Source: Corylus avellana (taxonomy: Eukaryota; Streptophyta; Magnoliopsida; Fagales; Betulaceae). From it: a DNA stretch of 64,000 bases. The notes below the pieces were generated by a model. It searched no databases, was not told the DNA's origin, and worked only from the letters and a program-made list of their open reading frames with translations. Shown here one piece after another: positions 43,217 through 54,857 of the stretch (the stretch's first letter is position 1; the number at the start of each line of letters is the position of its first letter). The stretch is taken from positions 28,425,513-28,489,512 of the forward strand of contig NC_081545.1 of the NCBI RefSeq assembly GCF_901000735.1, read 5' to 3'. Position numbers and translations under genes: made by a program.

Positions 43217-44732
43217 CGTTATCAAAAAGCTTTACAACACTTGATAGGACTTAGATACCTCTAGGGTTTCGTTTCAAATATTGACAACCCACAAAAATAT
43301 AAACCGGCAGTACCCATCTATGCTTTTATATGTCCTTTTCTAATTTGAGTATGAGATAGGCACACCCTTGAGTATGAGTTGTGCTACTAAACAACAAAAT
43401 TTGATTCCATAAAATCTTTGAATTGCGTGATCATTCATTATTCGAAATTTGAGATAACATCTACAATCAAGCTAAGTGTTGCTTTTGCTTTTCCACTGTT
43501 TCAAGGGGATCAAATTTGTGTTAGTTTATGTGGAGCATGGTTTGTGTCAGATCCGGCTTGTACCTACCCGGTTCGATGTTGGAATGCTTCTTGTATTGTT
43601 TCTCAAGAAATAGTGAAACTTCGCTAAAACTCGGTGGGTGCAAGCCTTTGGTGATAAACCACAAAAATTTCTGTATTTATGATTGCTTGCTTTTACTTTC
43701 TTTTTATTTTTCGATCTCATTTATTGAGATATGATAAATTTTCTAATAATTCGAATATTAAATGCCTGTTATTTGTACTTTTATCTACCACACCTGCAAT
43801 GTTATTTATCATTGGTACTGTTATAGTACAATAAGCTATCTACAAATACTACCCTTTTTCAATGAAAAAGACTATGGGAAAAGTTCCATAATTTTCTATC
43901 TAATGATATATATTTTTTTAATCCTATGGTCTAACTAGGTACAATTAAGATAAATAATCATAATATTAGGACATATCAAATATGTGATCTCATCTATTAT
44001 CCAACAATATTGATGGAGATTGAAAATCCATTAGACCCAAAAGCCATTGACAACATGTACAACAAGCTTGATTGTGAGATCAGGTCCATTTGAAAGATCA
44101 AAAGTAATCCCAACAAGTTTCTCTTATAATAGCCAATTATATGCTTAAGAGGTCATTGGCATGAGCCTCAGATCAGTCAATCAGGGCCGCCTAATTATGG
44201 GCCTCACTGATTTGGGCCTTTCTAATTCTTACTGTTAGAATCAGGAACCAGAAATGGGCTCTGGATGGGCCAAAGTTGCCAATTTTTTTTTCTGGGCTCC
44301 TTCCGGCTGGTTGCGTGTATCTATTTTGGGAAAGAAATGATTGACAAATTTCAACATTTACAAGAAGAGAAATGCTAGAAATCATATTTTTATTCTATAA
44401 TCATTCTATTTTTCTGAAGTGGTAGTGCTAATTCTCCTTTAGATTAGCCATTGTCAAAAAAACAAAAAATTCCAGGACCGAGTGGTTTTGACCTGAGTCA
44501 ACTCGAATCTTCAGAAGTTGGCCTCTGCCACCACCGGTGACATACACTACCATCCATTGGCACTTTTAAACATGTAAGTTTGCACCCGTGGCAACTTAAT
44601 TAGGGTTAGTTTGATAGAACTTTTTAGAGGGTGCGTTTTATATTTTTGATTGAAAATGTGTTATGATGCGACGTAAATGTGAAAATAGTTTCGAATTTTG
44701 TTAGTGTTTTTGATAAAAGCAAAAAGCTCTTC

Positions 44733-44736
<4 letters not shown>

Positions 44737-44776
<40 letters not shown>
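44737..44776. repeat. (AT)n microsatellite
   Basis: About 19 AT units in spacer. Confidence 0.95.
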
Positions 44777-44778
<2 letters not shown>

Positions 44779-45559
44779 GCCTTAATATTTGAACTCAAAT
44801 TTCTATTAAACCAACATTATTGTCCCAATCAAATTAATTGATTAAAAAAGCATGATACTTCCGGCATGATCATGATAGGCTGATAGCACCTCACACCCGC
44901 TTAGAGGAGGAAAAAGTAGTTAAAAGAAGAAGAATGTGATGGTGAGATCGATGAATCCATTGAATGCGTTAATTAATTAGAAACTGTCCATAAAATGACA
45001 TTCTAACCTATATATGGACCTGGCCATTACCAGCAAATTAAGTCGGCAGAATATGACCTTGGTGGTTGTGAAGAATAAGAAGCCAATTATCCAATTTTTC
45101 CAATATATATATATATACTAAATATTTAGTTGATTGTTATGTAATACCAACTAATGATATAATATGTAGACCATAGAGACAATTTTTATTTTAATTTTTT
45201 AATTATATGTATGTGTTTGCAATTGTCGGTGTGAAAGCGAATGCTCTAATTAAACATTCGAGGGTTGATCAATGGTTTCGTGCTGATTAATGCACCGACT
45301 TGATGAGAAATGATGCATGACAAGGTTAGAAACTATAATTATATTGACTATCTGGAGAAATTTTTTTTGATGATGGCACATAGACTAATGTTGTATAATA
45401 ATGAAGATTGGGAACACTCGAGATTATTTTATATTCTTGTGTGTCTATATATATATTCTTCATTCAGCATTGAATATCTTGGACTACTTTTAACATTGCA
45501 AAGATTTCAATGTACTTGTGTCAAAGCAGTAGCTAGCCAAAAGTAGGGCTTAAAATTAA

Positions 45560-45840
45560 CTGTTATATAACCAATTCATATAAACTTGACTCGAATAATT
45601 CAATTTGTGAAAGCAAAAATCCGCTCAATTACTAAATGAGACAGACCCGTATAAACTTGGCTCAACTCGATCGGTTAATGCTTGCAAACTTAGCTTGTAG
45701 AAAGTTTGGCTCGAACATTTATGATTATATCTCATATAAAGTTAGCTCGACCCAATTATTGTTCGTGAGCCTAGTTTGTATAAAGTTCAACTCAACTAGT
45801 TAGCTTGACTCAGTAAACATTCAAGGAAGTAATTGATCTA
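45560..45840. repeat. Dispersed repeat with ctcgac/ctcaac words
   Basis: Irregular repetition of cttgactcgaat, tggctcaactcg, agctcgacccaa and ttcaactcaact at roughly 40-90 base intervals. The pattern is like the subterminal repeats of plant hAT elements, but no ends or target duplication could be fixed. Confidence 0.35.
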
Positions 45841-45849
45841 ATGTTAAAC

Positions 45850-46270
45850 ATAGGTTGACACATGGACTTGTGTACGGCCGAAGTTACCAAATGTGGTAAG
45901 GGTATGGACTAAGTTTCCAGCCATAGAGAATTGATAGTGAAACAAAGTTACCTCTAATAAGTACCAAGGTAATTATGCTTAACTAAGTTTATCACCTGAT
46001 GTTATAGTGTGATCAAGCGAGGGATAATAATGTGCATGGGATGATCACACCAAAATAATTTGCTCATCCCTATTCCTTATTAACTCCATCAAATACAATA
46101 ACTTCAATGAAATTAAAGTTGCAAAGAGAAGAGGTGCAACTCTTCCTAAAGAGTTGTATGGATGCCTATAAATAGGCTATAAGGGTAGAGAACAATTCAC
46201 TCGAAATCTACCCCAAGAATGACCAAAGATTTTTTTTTTTTCATTCCTATCCTTTCAAATTAAATTCAAT
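45850..46270 (+). mobile_element. Possible solo LTR with a TATA box
   Basis: cctataaataggc at 46164-46176 is preceded by about 300 bases without repeats and followed by a tagagaacaattcactcgaaatc leader and a polyadenylation-like aattaaattcaataaa stretch, an order typical of plant LTR U3-R-U5. I could not identify matching TG and CA ends or a target duplication, so the borders are approximate. Confidence 0.4.
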
Positions 46271-48465
46271 AAATAGCATATCCTGTAAAATATATTAAAA
46301 CCCCCATAAACGGAAACGTTCCATTTCAATATTGCTTGATTAATAAATCTTCTCTTATCAGATATAGATACGCTTAAATTATTAAATCACACTGTTCATT
46401 GCTCAATGTGGGAATTAATTGGATTCCAATCCTGTACAAGAGCATGCAGGACATGACTCATGGTGGACCATATTAGTGAGAAAACGACATGTAGCATTGA
46501 GTCAAAAAGCCAAATGTAAAGTCCAGCCAATTATTGGCAAACTTTGGAGATGCCAAAAACCACCCACATCAGCAAATTTCGTCTTATCTGAGTTTATAGC
46601 CCCAGTACCTAACACATGGGACCTGTCACCTAACGAACTTAATTATAATTGGACAGTTTACTATTTGAGGTTGCCAAGTCTTAATTTCTTTTTCTTCTTC
46701 TTTCTTCCTTACATATATATATATATTGTTCATAATAAAGTATATTTGCTTATCCTATATTATTATGAGATTTGATTGTATTGAATATTTCAAAGATTTA
46801 ATTGTAATCAGATGATCTTGATTGATTTGATTATGCATTAATTGCATTTTCTTTTCATCTATATATTGATCTCTCTTTCCTTGACTTTTTCTTTCATCTT
46901 CCTTTTAATTTTCCTAAGGAAAAAAGTATTTTATATATATATATGAATGCAAAATTTATCAATCAACAAACTGCCATGAGTACAAGCTGCAAAGAAGACA
47001 AAGAAAAACACCAGGTATCAAACACCAGAGACGACAATCTACTAGCACAAGCTAGCAAGCCAGTAACAAAGAAAAGCAAACAACGTACTCACAGAAAGAA
47101 AAGACGAATATGAGGGACAATAATGGCAAAATACACGAGTTGGAATATGTTGAAAGATTTTCAAAATTAATATATATAAATATTATTTTGTGTCTTGAGA
47201 AAGTTTTAAAATTAAAGATTTTAAAGAGTATTGAACGAAGATGGTCTCACATTAGAAAGAAAAAAAGTGAAGTTGGCATTTATAAAACCCAACAAACTTT
47301 AAATTATTAGAAATGCTTGGGTGTATACACACCTTAAGAGCAATTTCGAATTTTTTTTTTTTTACATGATTTTCTATTTTTTTATTATTTCTCTTCGCTT
47401 GATTCTCGAGCGATATTTCTAGCAAGAGATTGCGACTAATGATAAAAAAGATACTTAGCGCAATGATTGCTCAAGCAAAGTTGCAACAATTTTAAATAAA
47501 TACTATTTTATAATTTTACTTTTAAGGGTTGAAATTCCAGTTGTAACACGTTGTTTTAAATGATATGATATTGTTTGCTTAGGACCAAGCATGCACAATT
47601 TTATTATTGGATTTACCCCAAAGGGCTTCAAACATTTTAAAGAAAGAACATATTCTATATAAACACATCATATTTTTTACACTCAGACAATGTTAGACGT
47701 CACTCTAGTACTATTTAAATTCAATAAAGCGTCGTGCTGCTATAGTTCAGTTTTTGTCAATAAAAGAAATATTCTTGAGAAAGTTCCTTTCCCTTATTTC
47801 TTATAATTTTTAGAAGATTTTAGATTTTATAAAAGAATATAATTGAAAATAACAACAAAACCCCAAAAAAGAAAGAAAGAAATTAAGCAAAGGAAATACC
47901 AAAAAACCCAAGCTCCATGGTGACAAATTGATAGATGTCACTTGAACCACCCACCTCTAGCTATAGCTCAGGTGACCAACTACTGGGTTTACTTGTTAAT
48001 TAGACTGATCTAGCCTCAATTTGTACCAATATATTAGCAACAAGGAAAATGAAACAAACCACAAGTTGTTTGTCAAGAAAGCATCTGGTTTTACTACTCA
48101 TCGATCAGTATATATAGCATAATTTATGAAACTTTTATGACAGCAGGAAAATGCATTTGATTTATCTGCAATTTTTTTCCCCTTTCTTTTGTCAGAATCC
48201 ACGACATATAAACATGACAACTGAACTAAAAGCCAACCAAATCTCATTTTTTAAGCTTCTTAAAAAATTCAACTGGGTTGTCCAAGATGCTTCAGCATGA
48301 GGTTTTTTTTTTTGAACACCCCCCCCAAACAAAAGTTTCATGATTTACCTACGGTCATTTTCTATGTGTATATGTATATATATATCAAGTGTCTTGGAAA
48401 TCTCATTAGAAAATGTCTTAGGGCAGCGTTACGTAAACCAAAACCTGCATATATTTAGCCTCCCC
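46271..48465. other. Spacer upstream of the first TBL gene
   Basis: AT-rich sequence without a recognisable gene, RNA gene or transposon end. The last 35 bases before the gene, at 48466-48499, are a CT-rich run typical of a leader. Confidence 0.45.
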
Positions 48466-48506
48466 TCTCTGTCTCTCTCTGTCTCTCTCTCTCTCTAACT
48501 CAAAAA

Positions 48507-49509
48507 ATGAAGCTCCAATCCATTGAGCTTCCCTTGGGGAAAAACCAGCCACTGCAGAAGTCCCCAAAGATAGTTCTACTTGTAATATTTACCCTAGTTT
48601 TTCTCACAGTGGTGCCCTATTACCCTTTGCTTATAAGGTACCCTAGCAATGATTCTTCAGAAACACCCTCTTCTTCATCATATGATAATCATTCTAAGGA
48701 TATTATTGGTGATGATGAGATAGTGAGCACACCGTCGGGTGACAAGTTCTGTGACATATTTTCTGGAGAGTGGATTCCGAATCCGCATGCTCCATACTAC
48801 AAAAACACTACGTGTTGGGCAATCCATGAGCATCAAAATTGCATGAAATACGGGAGACCCGATTCTGATTTCATGAAGTGGAGGTGGAAGCCTTCTGACT
48901 GTGATCTGCCTATTTTCAACCCAGCAATATTTCTAGAACTCGTCAGAGGGAAGTCATTGGCCTTTGTTGGAGACTCTGTTGGAAGAAACCAAATGCAATC
49001 CTTGATCTGCCTCCTCTCAAGGGTAAGCCCCCGGTCTAGCATTAACATATTAATCATTGATATTTATGATGATTATGCATATTTTTTTTTTTTAGTAATA
49101 CTACCCTTCACATTTATTTTACGTGCACCGGCTGATGTGACGTGTTTTAAATGGCTTTTCATAACAGCAACTTCAAAAAATAAATAAAAAATCACTAAAA
49201 ACACGTTGCGTCAGTCGTTATAAAATGAATGTGATATATAAATAAGTGTGAAAGTTGCATTACTTCATGTTTTTAAGTATGCTTTATTTCATGAGTAATT
49301 CTAAATACTTAACTTTCATTCAATTTCTATACAATTAGGTTGATGTGGCAGTACTCATTAGCATTTTAATTTTGATATAATGATTTATGAGTATTGCCAT
49401 ATCAGCCCAATTATATGAAAGTGAGATGGAAATTAAGTACTACAATCTATTTTGAGCAAATGTTCGCTATGCATGTTTGCCTTAGCTTAGCTTTTCGGGT
49501 AATTAAGTG

Positions 49510-49547
<38 letters not shown>

Positions 49548-50340
49548 TCCGAAAAGTTTAAGATTTGACGTTTGTTATTTATTTTATCCTACTGATCAAC
49601 TAGTTTTATTTTAAGTGTCCACTGAGTTCTGATTAGGTTAGAGGTTAGTTCACCTAAGCCATTGTGTTTTTCAAGGATTAGGTAAAATGACAGCACATAA
49701 ATGTTATGGCATGGCAATTATAATGGAGTAGCATCGCATGGAATCTTTGCGACCGCATTGGTGCCAACGAGAAATATCTTGAACTTCACATCAAACAACT
49801 TGCATTCGCAATGAAACATGTAATTTTTTTAAAAATGCTATTTAGTATTTTTCATATATAAATATTATATAATATTGGATGTTGTACGTGCAGTTAAAAT
49901 CAGCATTTAAATCAATATTTTTAAAAAAATAAAAATTCAATAATTAATTTTTATTGCTATGTCATCTAATTAATTATATAGCAATTGTACATGCATAAGC
50001 TCCTCGATCTCTCTCTAGATCTCTCTCTATTACACACCATGTGAAAAGGGTGAATATATGCATGTGACATTATCAGCTAGCTCCATGTGGCTGATTAGAA
50101 TCTTATCATCGAACGTATTATTATTAAACTTGACCCTCACTCCTAAGAACGTACGGTAGAATAACAATATTATACCAAAGAAAAATTAAGAAATCCAATG
50201 GTTACTTTCCAAAAGTAGTACTGGGTACCATCTAATTACTTCATTCTTATGCTTTTTGAACATTTATTTCAGAATTTTTTTTGGAAAACCAGTAAAAGTT
50301 AGCCAATAATATTGTTGATCCGGGAAAGTTATAGAATTTG

Positions 50341-50384
<44 letters not shown>

Positions 50385-53038
50385 CAGGCATGGATCTTAG
50401 TTTTGAGTGGCAGTAAGAAAAGCTTAATTAATTAGGTGATAATTCATTGTGTGGAAATGCCCATGCCCAAATAGATTGGATGTTTCTCTACCCTTCCAAT
50501 TACCATATATAAACAGAAACTAAAAGCTAGACCCAAATAATCGAAATGTGTCTATCATTGAACATGAGAATTTTTTTTTTTTTTAATGAAAGAAAATTAG
50601 AAGGAGTTTATTAGAAACCCAATAATAGTCATAATAAATGGTTTAAAAGATATGATAATGACATGATTATCACATCTAGCTAGCGTGTAGCTAGCAATTA
50701 AGGATATATTATATATATTAAATTATTAATCAATTATTGAAATGGTCTAACCCACCAAAATACAATTGTTGAAAGGTCTCTCTCTCTCTCTCTCTGAATC
50801 AAAATAGAAAATTAATATATTGCCAGCTGAGTTTAGCTTATGCTCATGACATTGTCTTGTGACATTCCAACCGATTTTCTTTGTTTTGTTCCTCGACTTA
50901 TATTCTCCTGGTGGCTCACTCTGATCTCTTTTGTTAATTAATTTGTAACACTTATCTGAACAATCGTCCTATATATATATATATCCGGATCTGGGATGTT
51001 CAAAAATATTATTACTCTATTTTGTAGCAACTAGATTTGTCACATGATCAACACCACTACCTTATAACAATTTAGCATGTGCTGGACCCTTCAAGTATGT
51101 CACATGCACCCACCCACACATCCAATACATTACATATCTCTCTCCTCTCTTGTTTTTTTTTCCTCTATTTCATGGTTAATATTTTGTTTTTTTATATTAG
51201 GGGAAACTTCATTAAGGACCCCCAAACTTCCACCCGTTTTGAAATACCCCTCCTGAACTTCAAAATCTCTCAATTTAGTCATCTGAACTTTCAATTGCTC
51301 TCAATTTGGACCCTTCCGTTAATTTTAACCGTTAAAAATTCAAAAAAAAGACCAAAATATCCCTGATTTTTGTTTTAAATAAAAAAACGTTTTAGAAGTT
51401 GGAATTTTATACAAAAGTTAGGGGTATAAACGTCATGTGACTTTTAAAATCTGACGGAGAGGTCCAAATTGAAAGCAATTGAAAGTTCAGGGGACTAAAT
51501 TGAGAGATTTTGAAGTTCAGGGAGGGTATTTCAAAACGGGTGGAAGTTTGAGGGTCCTTAGTGAAGTTTCCCTTTTATATTAAAGATCTAGGAGAAATTT
51601 CACTTTAGACCTTTGAACTACTTGGCGTTTTGAAAAGACCTCCCTAAATTTCAATAACTCTCAATTTGATGCAATGTACCTCCGTTAGTTTTTAAAAGTT
51701 AAAAGTGATAAAATGACCATTATGCCCCTGACTTTTTTTTTTTTTTTTTAAAAAAAAGAAAAATTCAAATTGAAAAAAAACAAGAAGTTAATAATAAAAA
51801 AATAAAAAAAAATCACAAGGTGACCAACTTGTGACCACCGTTGGTCACCTTTGGTTGACCTTTTTTTAAAAATTTTTTAAATTTTCACTTTTTTCATTTT
51901 TTTTAAAAAAATCATACGGTAATTTGGTCTTTTTAAGGGTTTCCGTTAGGGTTTAATTAACGGCAAAAATTGACGAAGGAGTAAATTGCATCAAATTGAA
52001 AGTTCGAGAGATAAAATTGAGAGTTTAAAATTTAGAGGGTTTTCTCAAAACGCATGGCAATTTAGGAGTTCTTTGTAAGGTTTTCCTTAAAACTTATAAA
52101 ATAACATGACAACATATTCACCAAGTGCGTGAAGCTTTAATGCTTTTGGACTTCCTGGATCATGCAAATTATGATTTTTTAATGAATTAATCATTTTCCT
52201 TAATTTCTTGTATATATATGTTCAGGTAGAATATCCTATAGGTGTTTCACACTCACCGGATGAAAGGTTCATACGTTGGAAATACACAAGCTACAACTTC
52301 ACCCTGGCCGCTTTTTGGACCCCACATTTGGTGAAAAGCAATGAATCTGACGTTGTTGGTTCAACCCACAATGTCTACCTTGACGAGTTTGATGAGAAAT
52401 GGACAACCCAAGTAGATGAATTTGACTTCTTGATCATCTCCGCCGGCCACTGGTTCTTCCGGCCGATGATTTTCTACGAAGACGGCAAAATAGTTGGCTG
52501 CCATTACTGTAAACAAGAAAATGTCATCGATTTGACAATGCAATACGGATACAGAAAAGCCTTTCGAACCGCCTTCAAAGCTATTAATGGGCTAGAGAAC
52601 TACAAGGGCATAACATATCTTAGGACTTTTGCCCCGTCACATTTTGAAGGCGGGCTGTGGGACCAAGGTGGGAATTGTGTCAGAACGAGGCCGTTTAGGA
52701 ACAATGAGATGAGATTGGAGGGTCAAAACTTAGAGTTATACATGGCACAAGTGGCGGAATTTAACAAGGCACAAAAAGAAGGGAAAAAGAAGGGTTTGAG
52801 ATATAGATTGCTTGATACAACACAGACAATGTTGTTGAGGCCAGATGGTCACCCTAGTAGATATGGGCATTGGCCACATGAAAATGTGACATTGTACAAT
52901 GATTGTGTGCATTGGTGCTTGCCGGGGCCTATAGACATTTGGAATGACTTCCTGCTGGAGATGTTGAAGAGGGAGGGTGTGAGGTCCCATGAGGAGAAGC
53001 TTCAATATTTAAGGGACAGAAAATTGCGAGTCAGATAG
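48507..53038 (+). CDS. TRICHOME BIREFRINGENCE-LIKE O-acetyltransferase A (TBL19/20/21 type)
   Basis: Exons 48507-49022 and 52226-53038 join in phase 0 to 442 residues. TBL proteins are Golgi type-II membrane enzymes that O-acetylate wall polysaccharides. Here a short cytosolic tail ([13 protein letters not shown]) precedes one membrane anchor (about residues 22-45) and a Ser-rich stem. The TBL domain starts at CDIFSGEW and shows [33 protein letters not shown] with GDS Ser157, and [14 protein letters not shown] with Asp398 and His401, the Ser-His-Asp set. The N-terminal ELPLGKN and overall layout place it with TBL19-TBL22, relatives of the xyloglucan acetyltransferase AXY4/TBL27. Xyloglucan as substrate is inferred from family. 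The intron is 3.2 kb and filled with transposons, against about 0.3-0.4 kb in the two sister genes. First of three direct tandem copies. Confidence 0.92.
49511..49545. repeat. (TA)n microsatellite
   Basis: About 17 TA units inside the intron of TBL gene A. Confidence 0.95.
50344..50382. repeat. (AT)n microsatellite
   Basis: About 19 AT units inside the intron of TBL gene A. Confidence 0.95.
51200..51572. mobile_element. MULE-type MITE with about 110-base inverted repeats and 10-bp target duplication
   Basis: The ends ggggaaacttcattaaggac and, reverse-complemented, gggaaacttcactaaggacc begin inverted repeats that run for about 110 bases with few mismatches. TTTTATATTA flanks both sides perfectly (51190-51199 and 51573-51582). 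Long inverted repeats with a 9-10 base duplication indicate a Mutator-like foldback. It lies in the intron of TBL gene A. Confidence 0.88.
51590..52090. mobile_element. Second, diverged MULE-type MITE
   Basis: Left aggagaaatttcactttaga and right (reverse complement) aaggaaaaccttacaaagaa start inverted repeats that share the words cgttttga, aactctcaatttgatgcaa and ccgtta. The sequence resembles the neighbour at 51200-51572 but is older and contains poly-T/poly-A and a ggtcacc-rich centre. Ends are approximate. Confidence 0.65.
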
Positions 53039-54146
53039 ATAGATCAAATTTTTATTCTTCTACTTAATTAATTATATCTATGCATGTTTCTTTGATTTCT
53101 AGTTGTTGATCATTTAGAGTTGTGTTTTGGGATCTCTCAAATTTGTTTAGTATATGTATATGGGTGAGTGAAAATGGAGGAGAATTTTATTAAATAAACG
53201 ACCATCGTGTAAAGATTTGTGGCCGCTAGCTACATGAGGAGTAATTTTAGAAGGCCTACTTGTGTCTTACTAAGAATGATGTGGTTATTAAAATCACTCT
53301 TTGACCAAAATTCAATAATGATCAATCACAAGCCTAAGGGTGATTTTATTAACCACATCATTCTTAGGACACAAGTAGACCTTATAGAATTATTTTTTAA
53401 AATAATCAGCACACGTGGCCTTAAATCATTAATTATTATTATTATTTTTCCTAAATATGAAGGGTCATGAATTGAATTTGGCCCCTTATTAGTTATATGC
53501 ACTCCCCTCAAAGAGCATTTGAAGAAGACTACCGCTTGATATCCGCTCGACCACCGTTCGAGTGCTCAACGATCGCTCTAGCGGTTGTCGATTTACCAAG
53601 AGGGGCACATAACCCTCTACTCGAGACAGAGCTAGCTCTAGGAGATCATCGGCTGCATAACAATGTTAACAATTTTCAACTTGGACAACAAATCAACTCA
53701 GTTAAATAATGAATTTTGAAAATTGATAAAATTAAAAGATTTTATCTCTATTTTATTTTTTGTTTTATAAACCATCCAAATATAATTTCAAAAACTTTTT
53801 TTTTTTTTTTTGGTATTCGCAATTTGAAATGCAATAGAAAAGAATAATAATAAAAAAATAAAATAAAATAAAAAACTATACACCCAAACGTTTTCAAAGC
53901 TAATTTTTAATTAGCTTGCCAAGTGTAGAATTAAAGACATCGATATATATGATCTTCTTTTTTTTTTTTTCCTATGGCTTCCGCTATGTCACTTGAGCTC
54001 AAATATTATTATTATTACTTTTTTTGTTTTTTTGGATTAATACACTATTATACCAAAAAGCAATGGATAAAGAAAAACCCACAAGCCGGTTCTTGGAGAG
54101 GTATAATCGATTCGATTTTGGTATATATATTATAATATAATATTTA
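53039..54146. other. Spacer between TBL genes A and B
   Basis: Includes the 3' flank of gene A, the hairpin element at 53241-53393 and AT-rich sequence. A moderately GC-rich stretch at 53500-53690 (cgctcgaccaccgttcgag) has no recognised feature. Confidence 0.4.
53241..53393. mobile_element. Small foldback (MITE-like) hairpin
   Basis: The arm 53241-53297 (ggcctacttgtgtctta, aagaatgatgtggttatta) pairs with 53338-53393 (ttaaccacatcattctta, acacaagtagacc), around a loop of about 40 bases. Mismatches are few. No coding sequence. Confidence 0.75.
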
Positions 54147-54396
54147 TTAAATTATCAGTTATTCCAAAAATTTAAGTTAATATGAAGAGGTAAATTTAGT
54201 TACTTAATCATTAATTAGTTTTAACACTCCCATCATGTGGAATATTTAATTTAAATGAGGGGTGAATTGACGAAGTCAAAGTTCGATCTTAGGACTTTTT
54301 GGCTCTGATACTATATTAAATTATCAGTTATTTCAAAAGTTTAAGCTAATAGAAAGAAGTAAATTTAATTACTTAATCATTAATTAGTTTTAACAA
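54147..54396 (-). mobile_element. TRIM-like miniature LTR element, best-preserved copy
   Basis: Direct terminal repeats (54147-54229 and 54315-54396; both start ttaaattatcagttatt and end aattagttttaaca) flank an internal part of about 85 bases. On the minus strand the first repeat is followed by tatagtatcagagcc (complement at 54301-54318), a nearly exact tRNA-Met primer site, and GATGGGAGTG lies before the second, a plausible polypurine tract. It sits about 460 bases upstream of TBL gene B. Confidence 0.75.
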
Positions 54397-54857
54397 TATT
54401 CACCAGTTTCTTCGGACTAAAGCCACGTCTACGGACAATTGTAGCCATTAATGTCACGTTATCCTAAAACTATCATGAGATAGCAACCTCAATAATAGTC
54501 GCAATAATTTTAATTTACTGTAGAATGGGGACCAAGATTTCTTGAGCGTGTTATAAATTCCTTTTGCCCCCTCTTGAGTATTTCTCATCATTTTCTACTT
54601 AGCTTCTTTTCTTTTCTTTTCTTTTTGGCTATTTATGTTGAAACTTCATTGAAATAGTTGAAGGCATATAATAACTTGGCTCCTTCTTCACGCTTAAGCC
54701 TGAATGATATTATAGTGAAAGCTATACCCACTGAGACGGACAATCATGATCAGTTTATATAGTATGGACTCCAAGCACGCTAGTATATAGTTGTTGCTCT
54801 TGAATTCTGACAAAATCCAAAATCCTAAGTTTAATTTCTTCTTCATATTCTTCTCCA

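Noticed and set aside
48833..49057. Minus-strand frames opposite TBL coding exons (also near 52736, 56107 and 62260)
   Set aside because: All are shadows of the conserved TBL frames on the plus strand.
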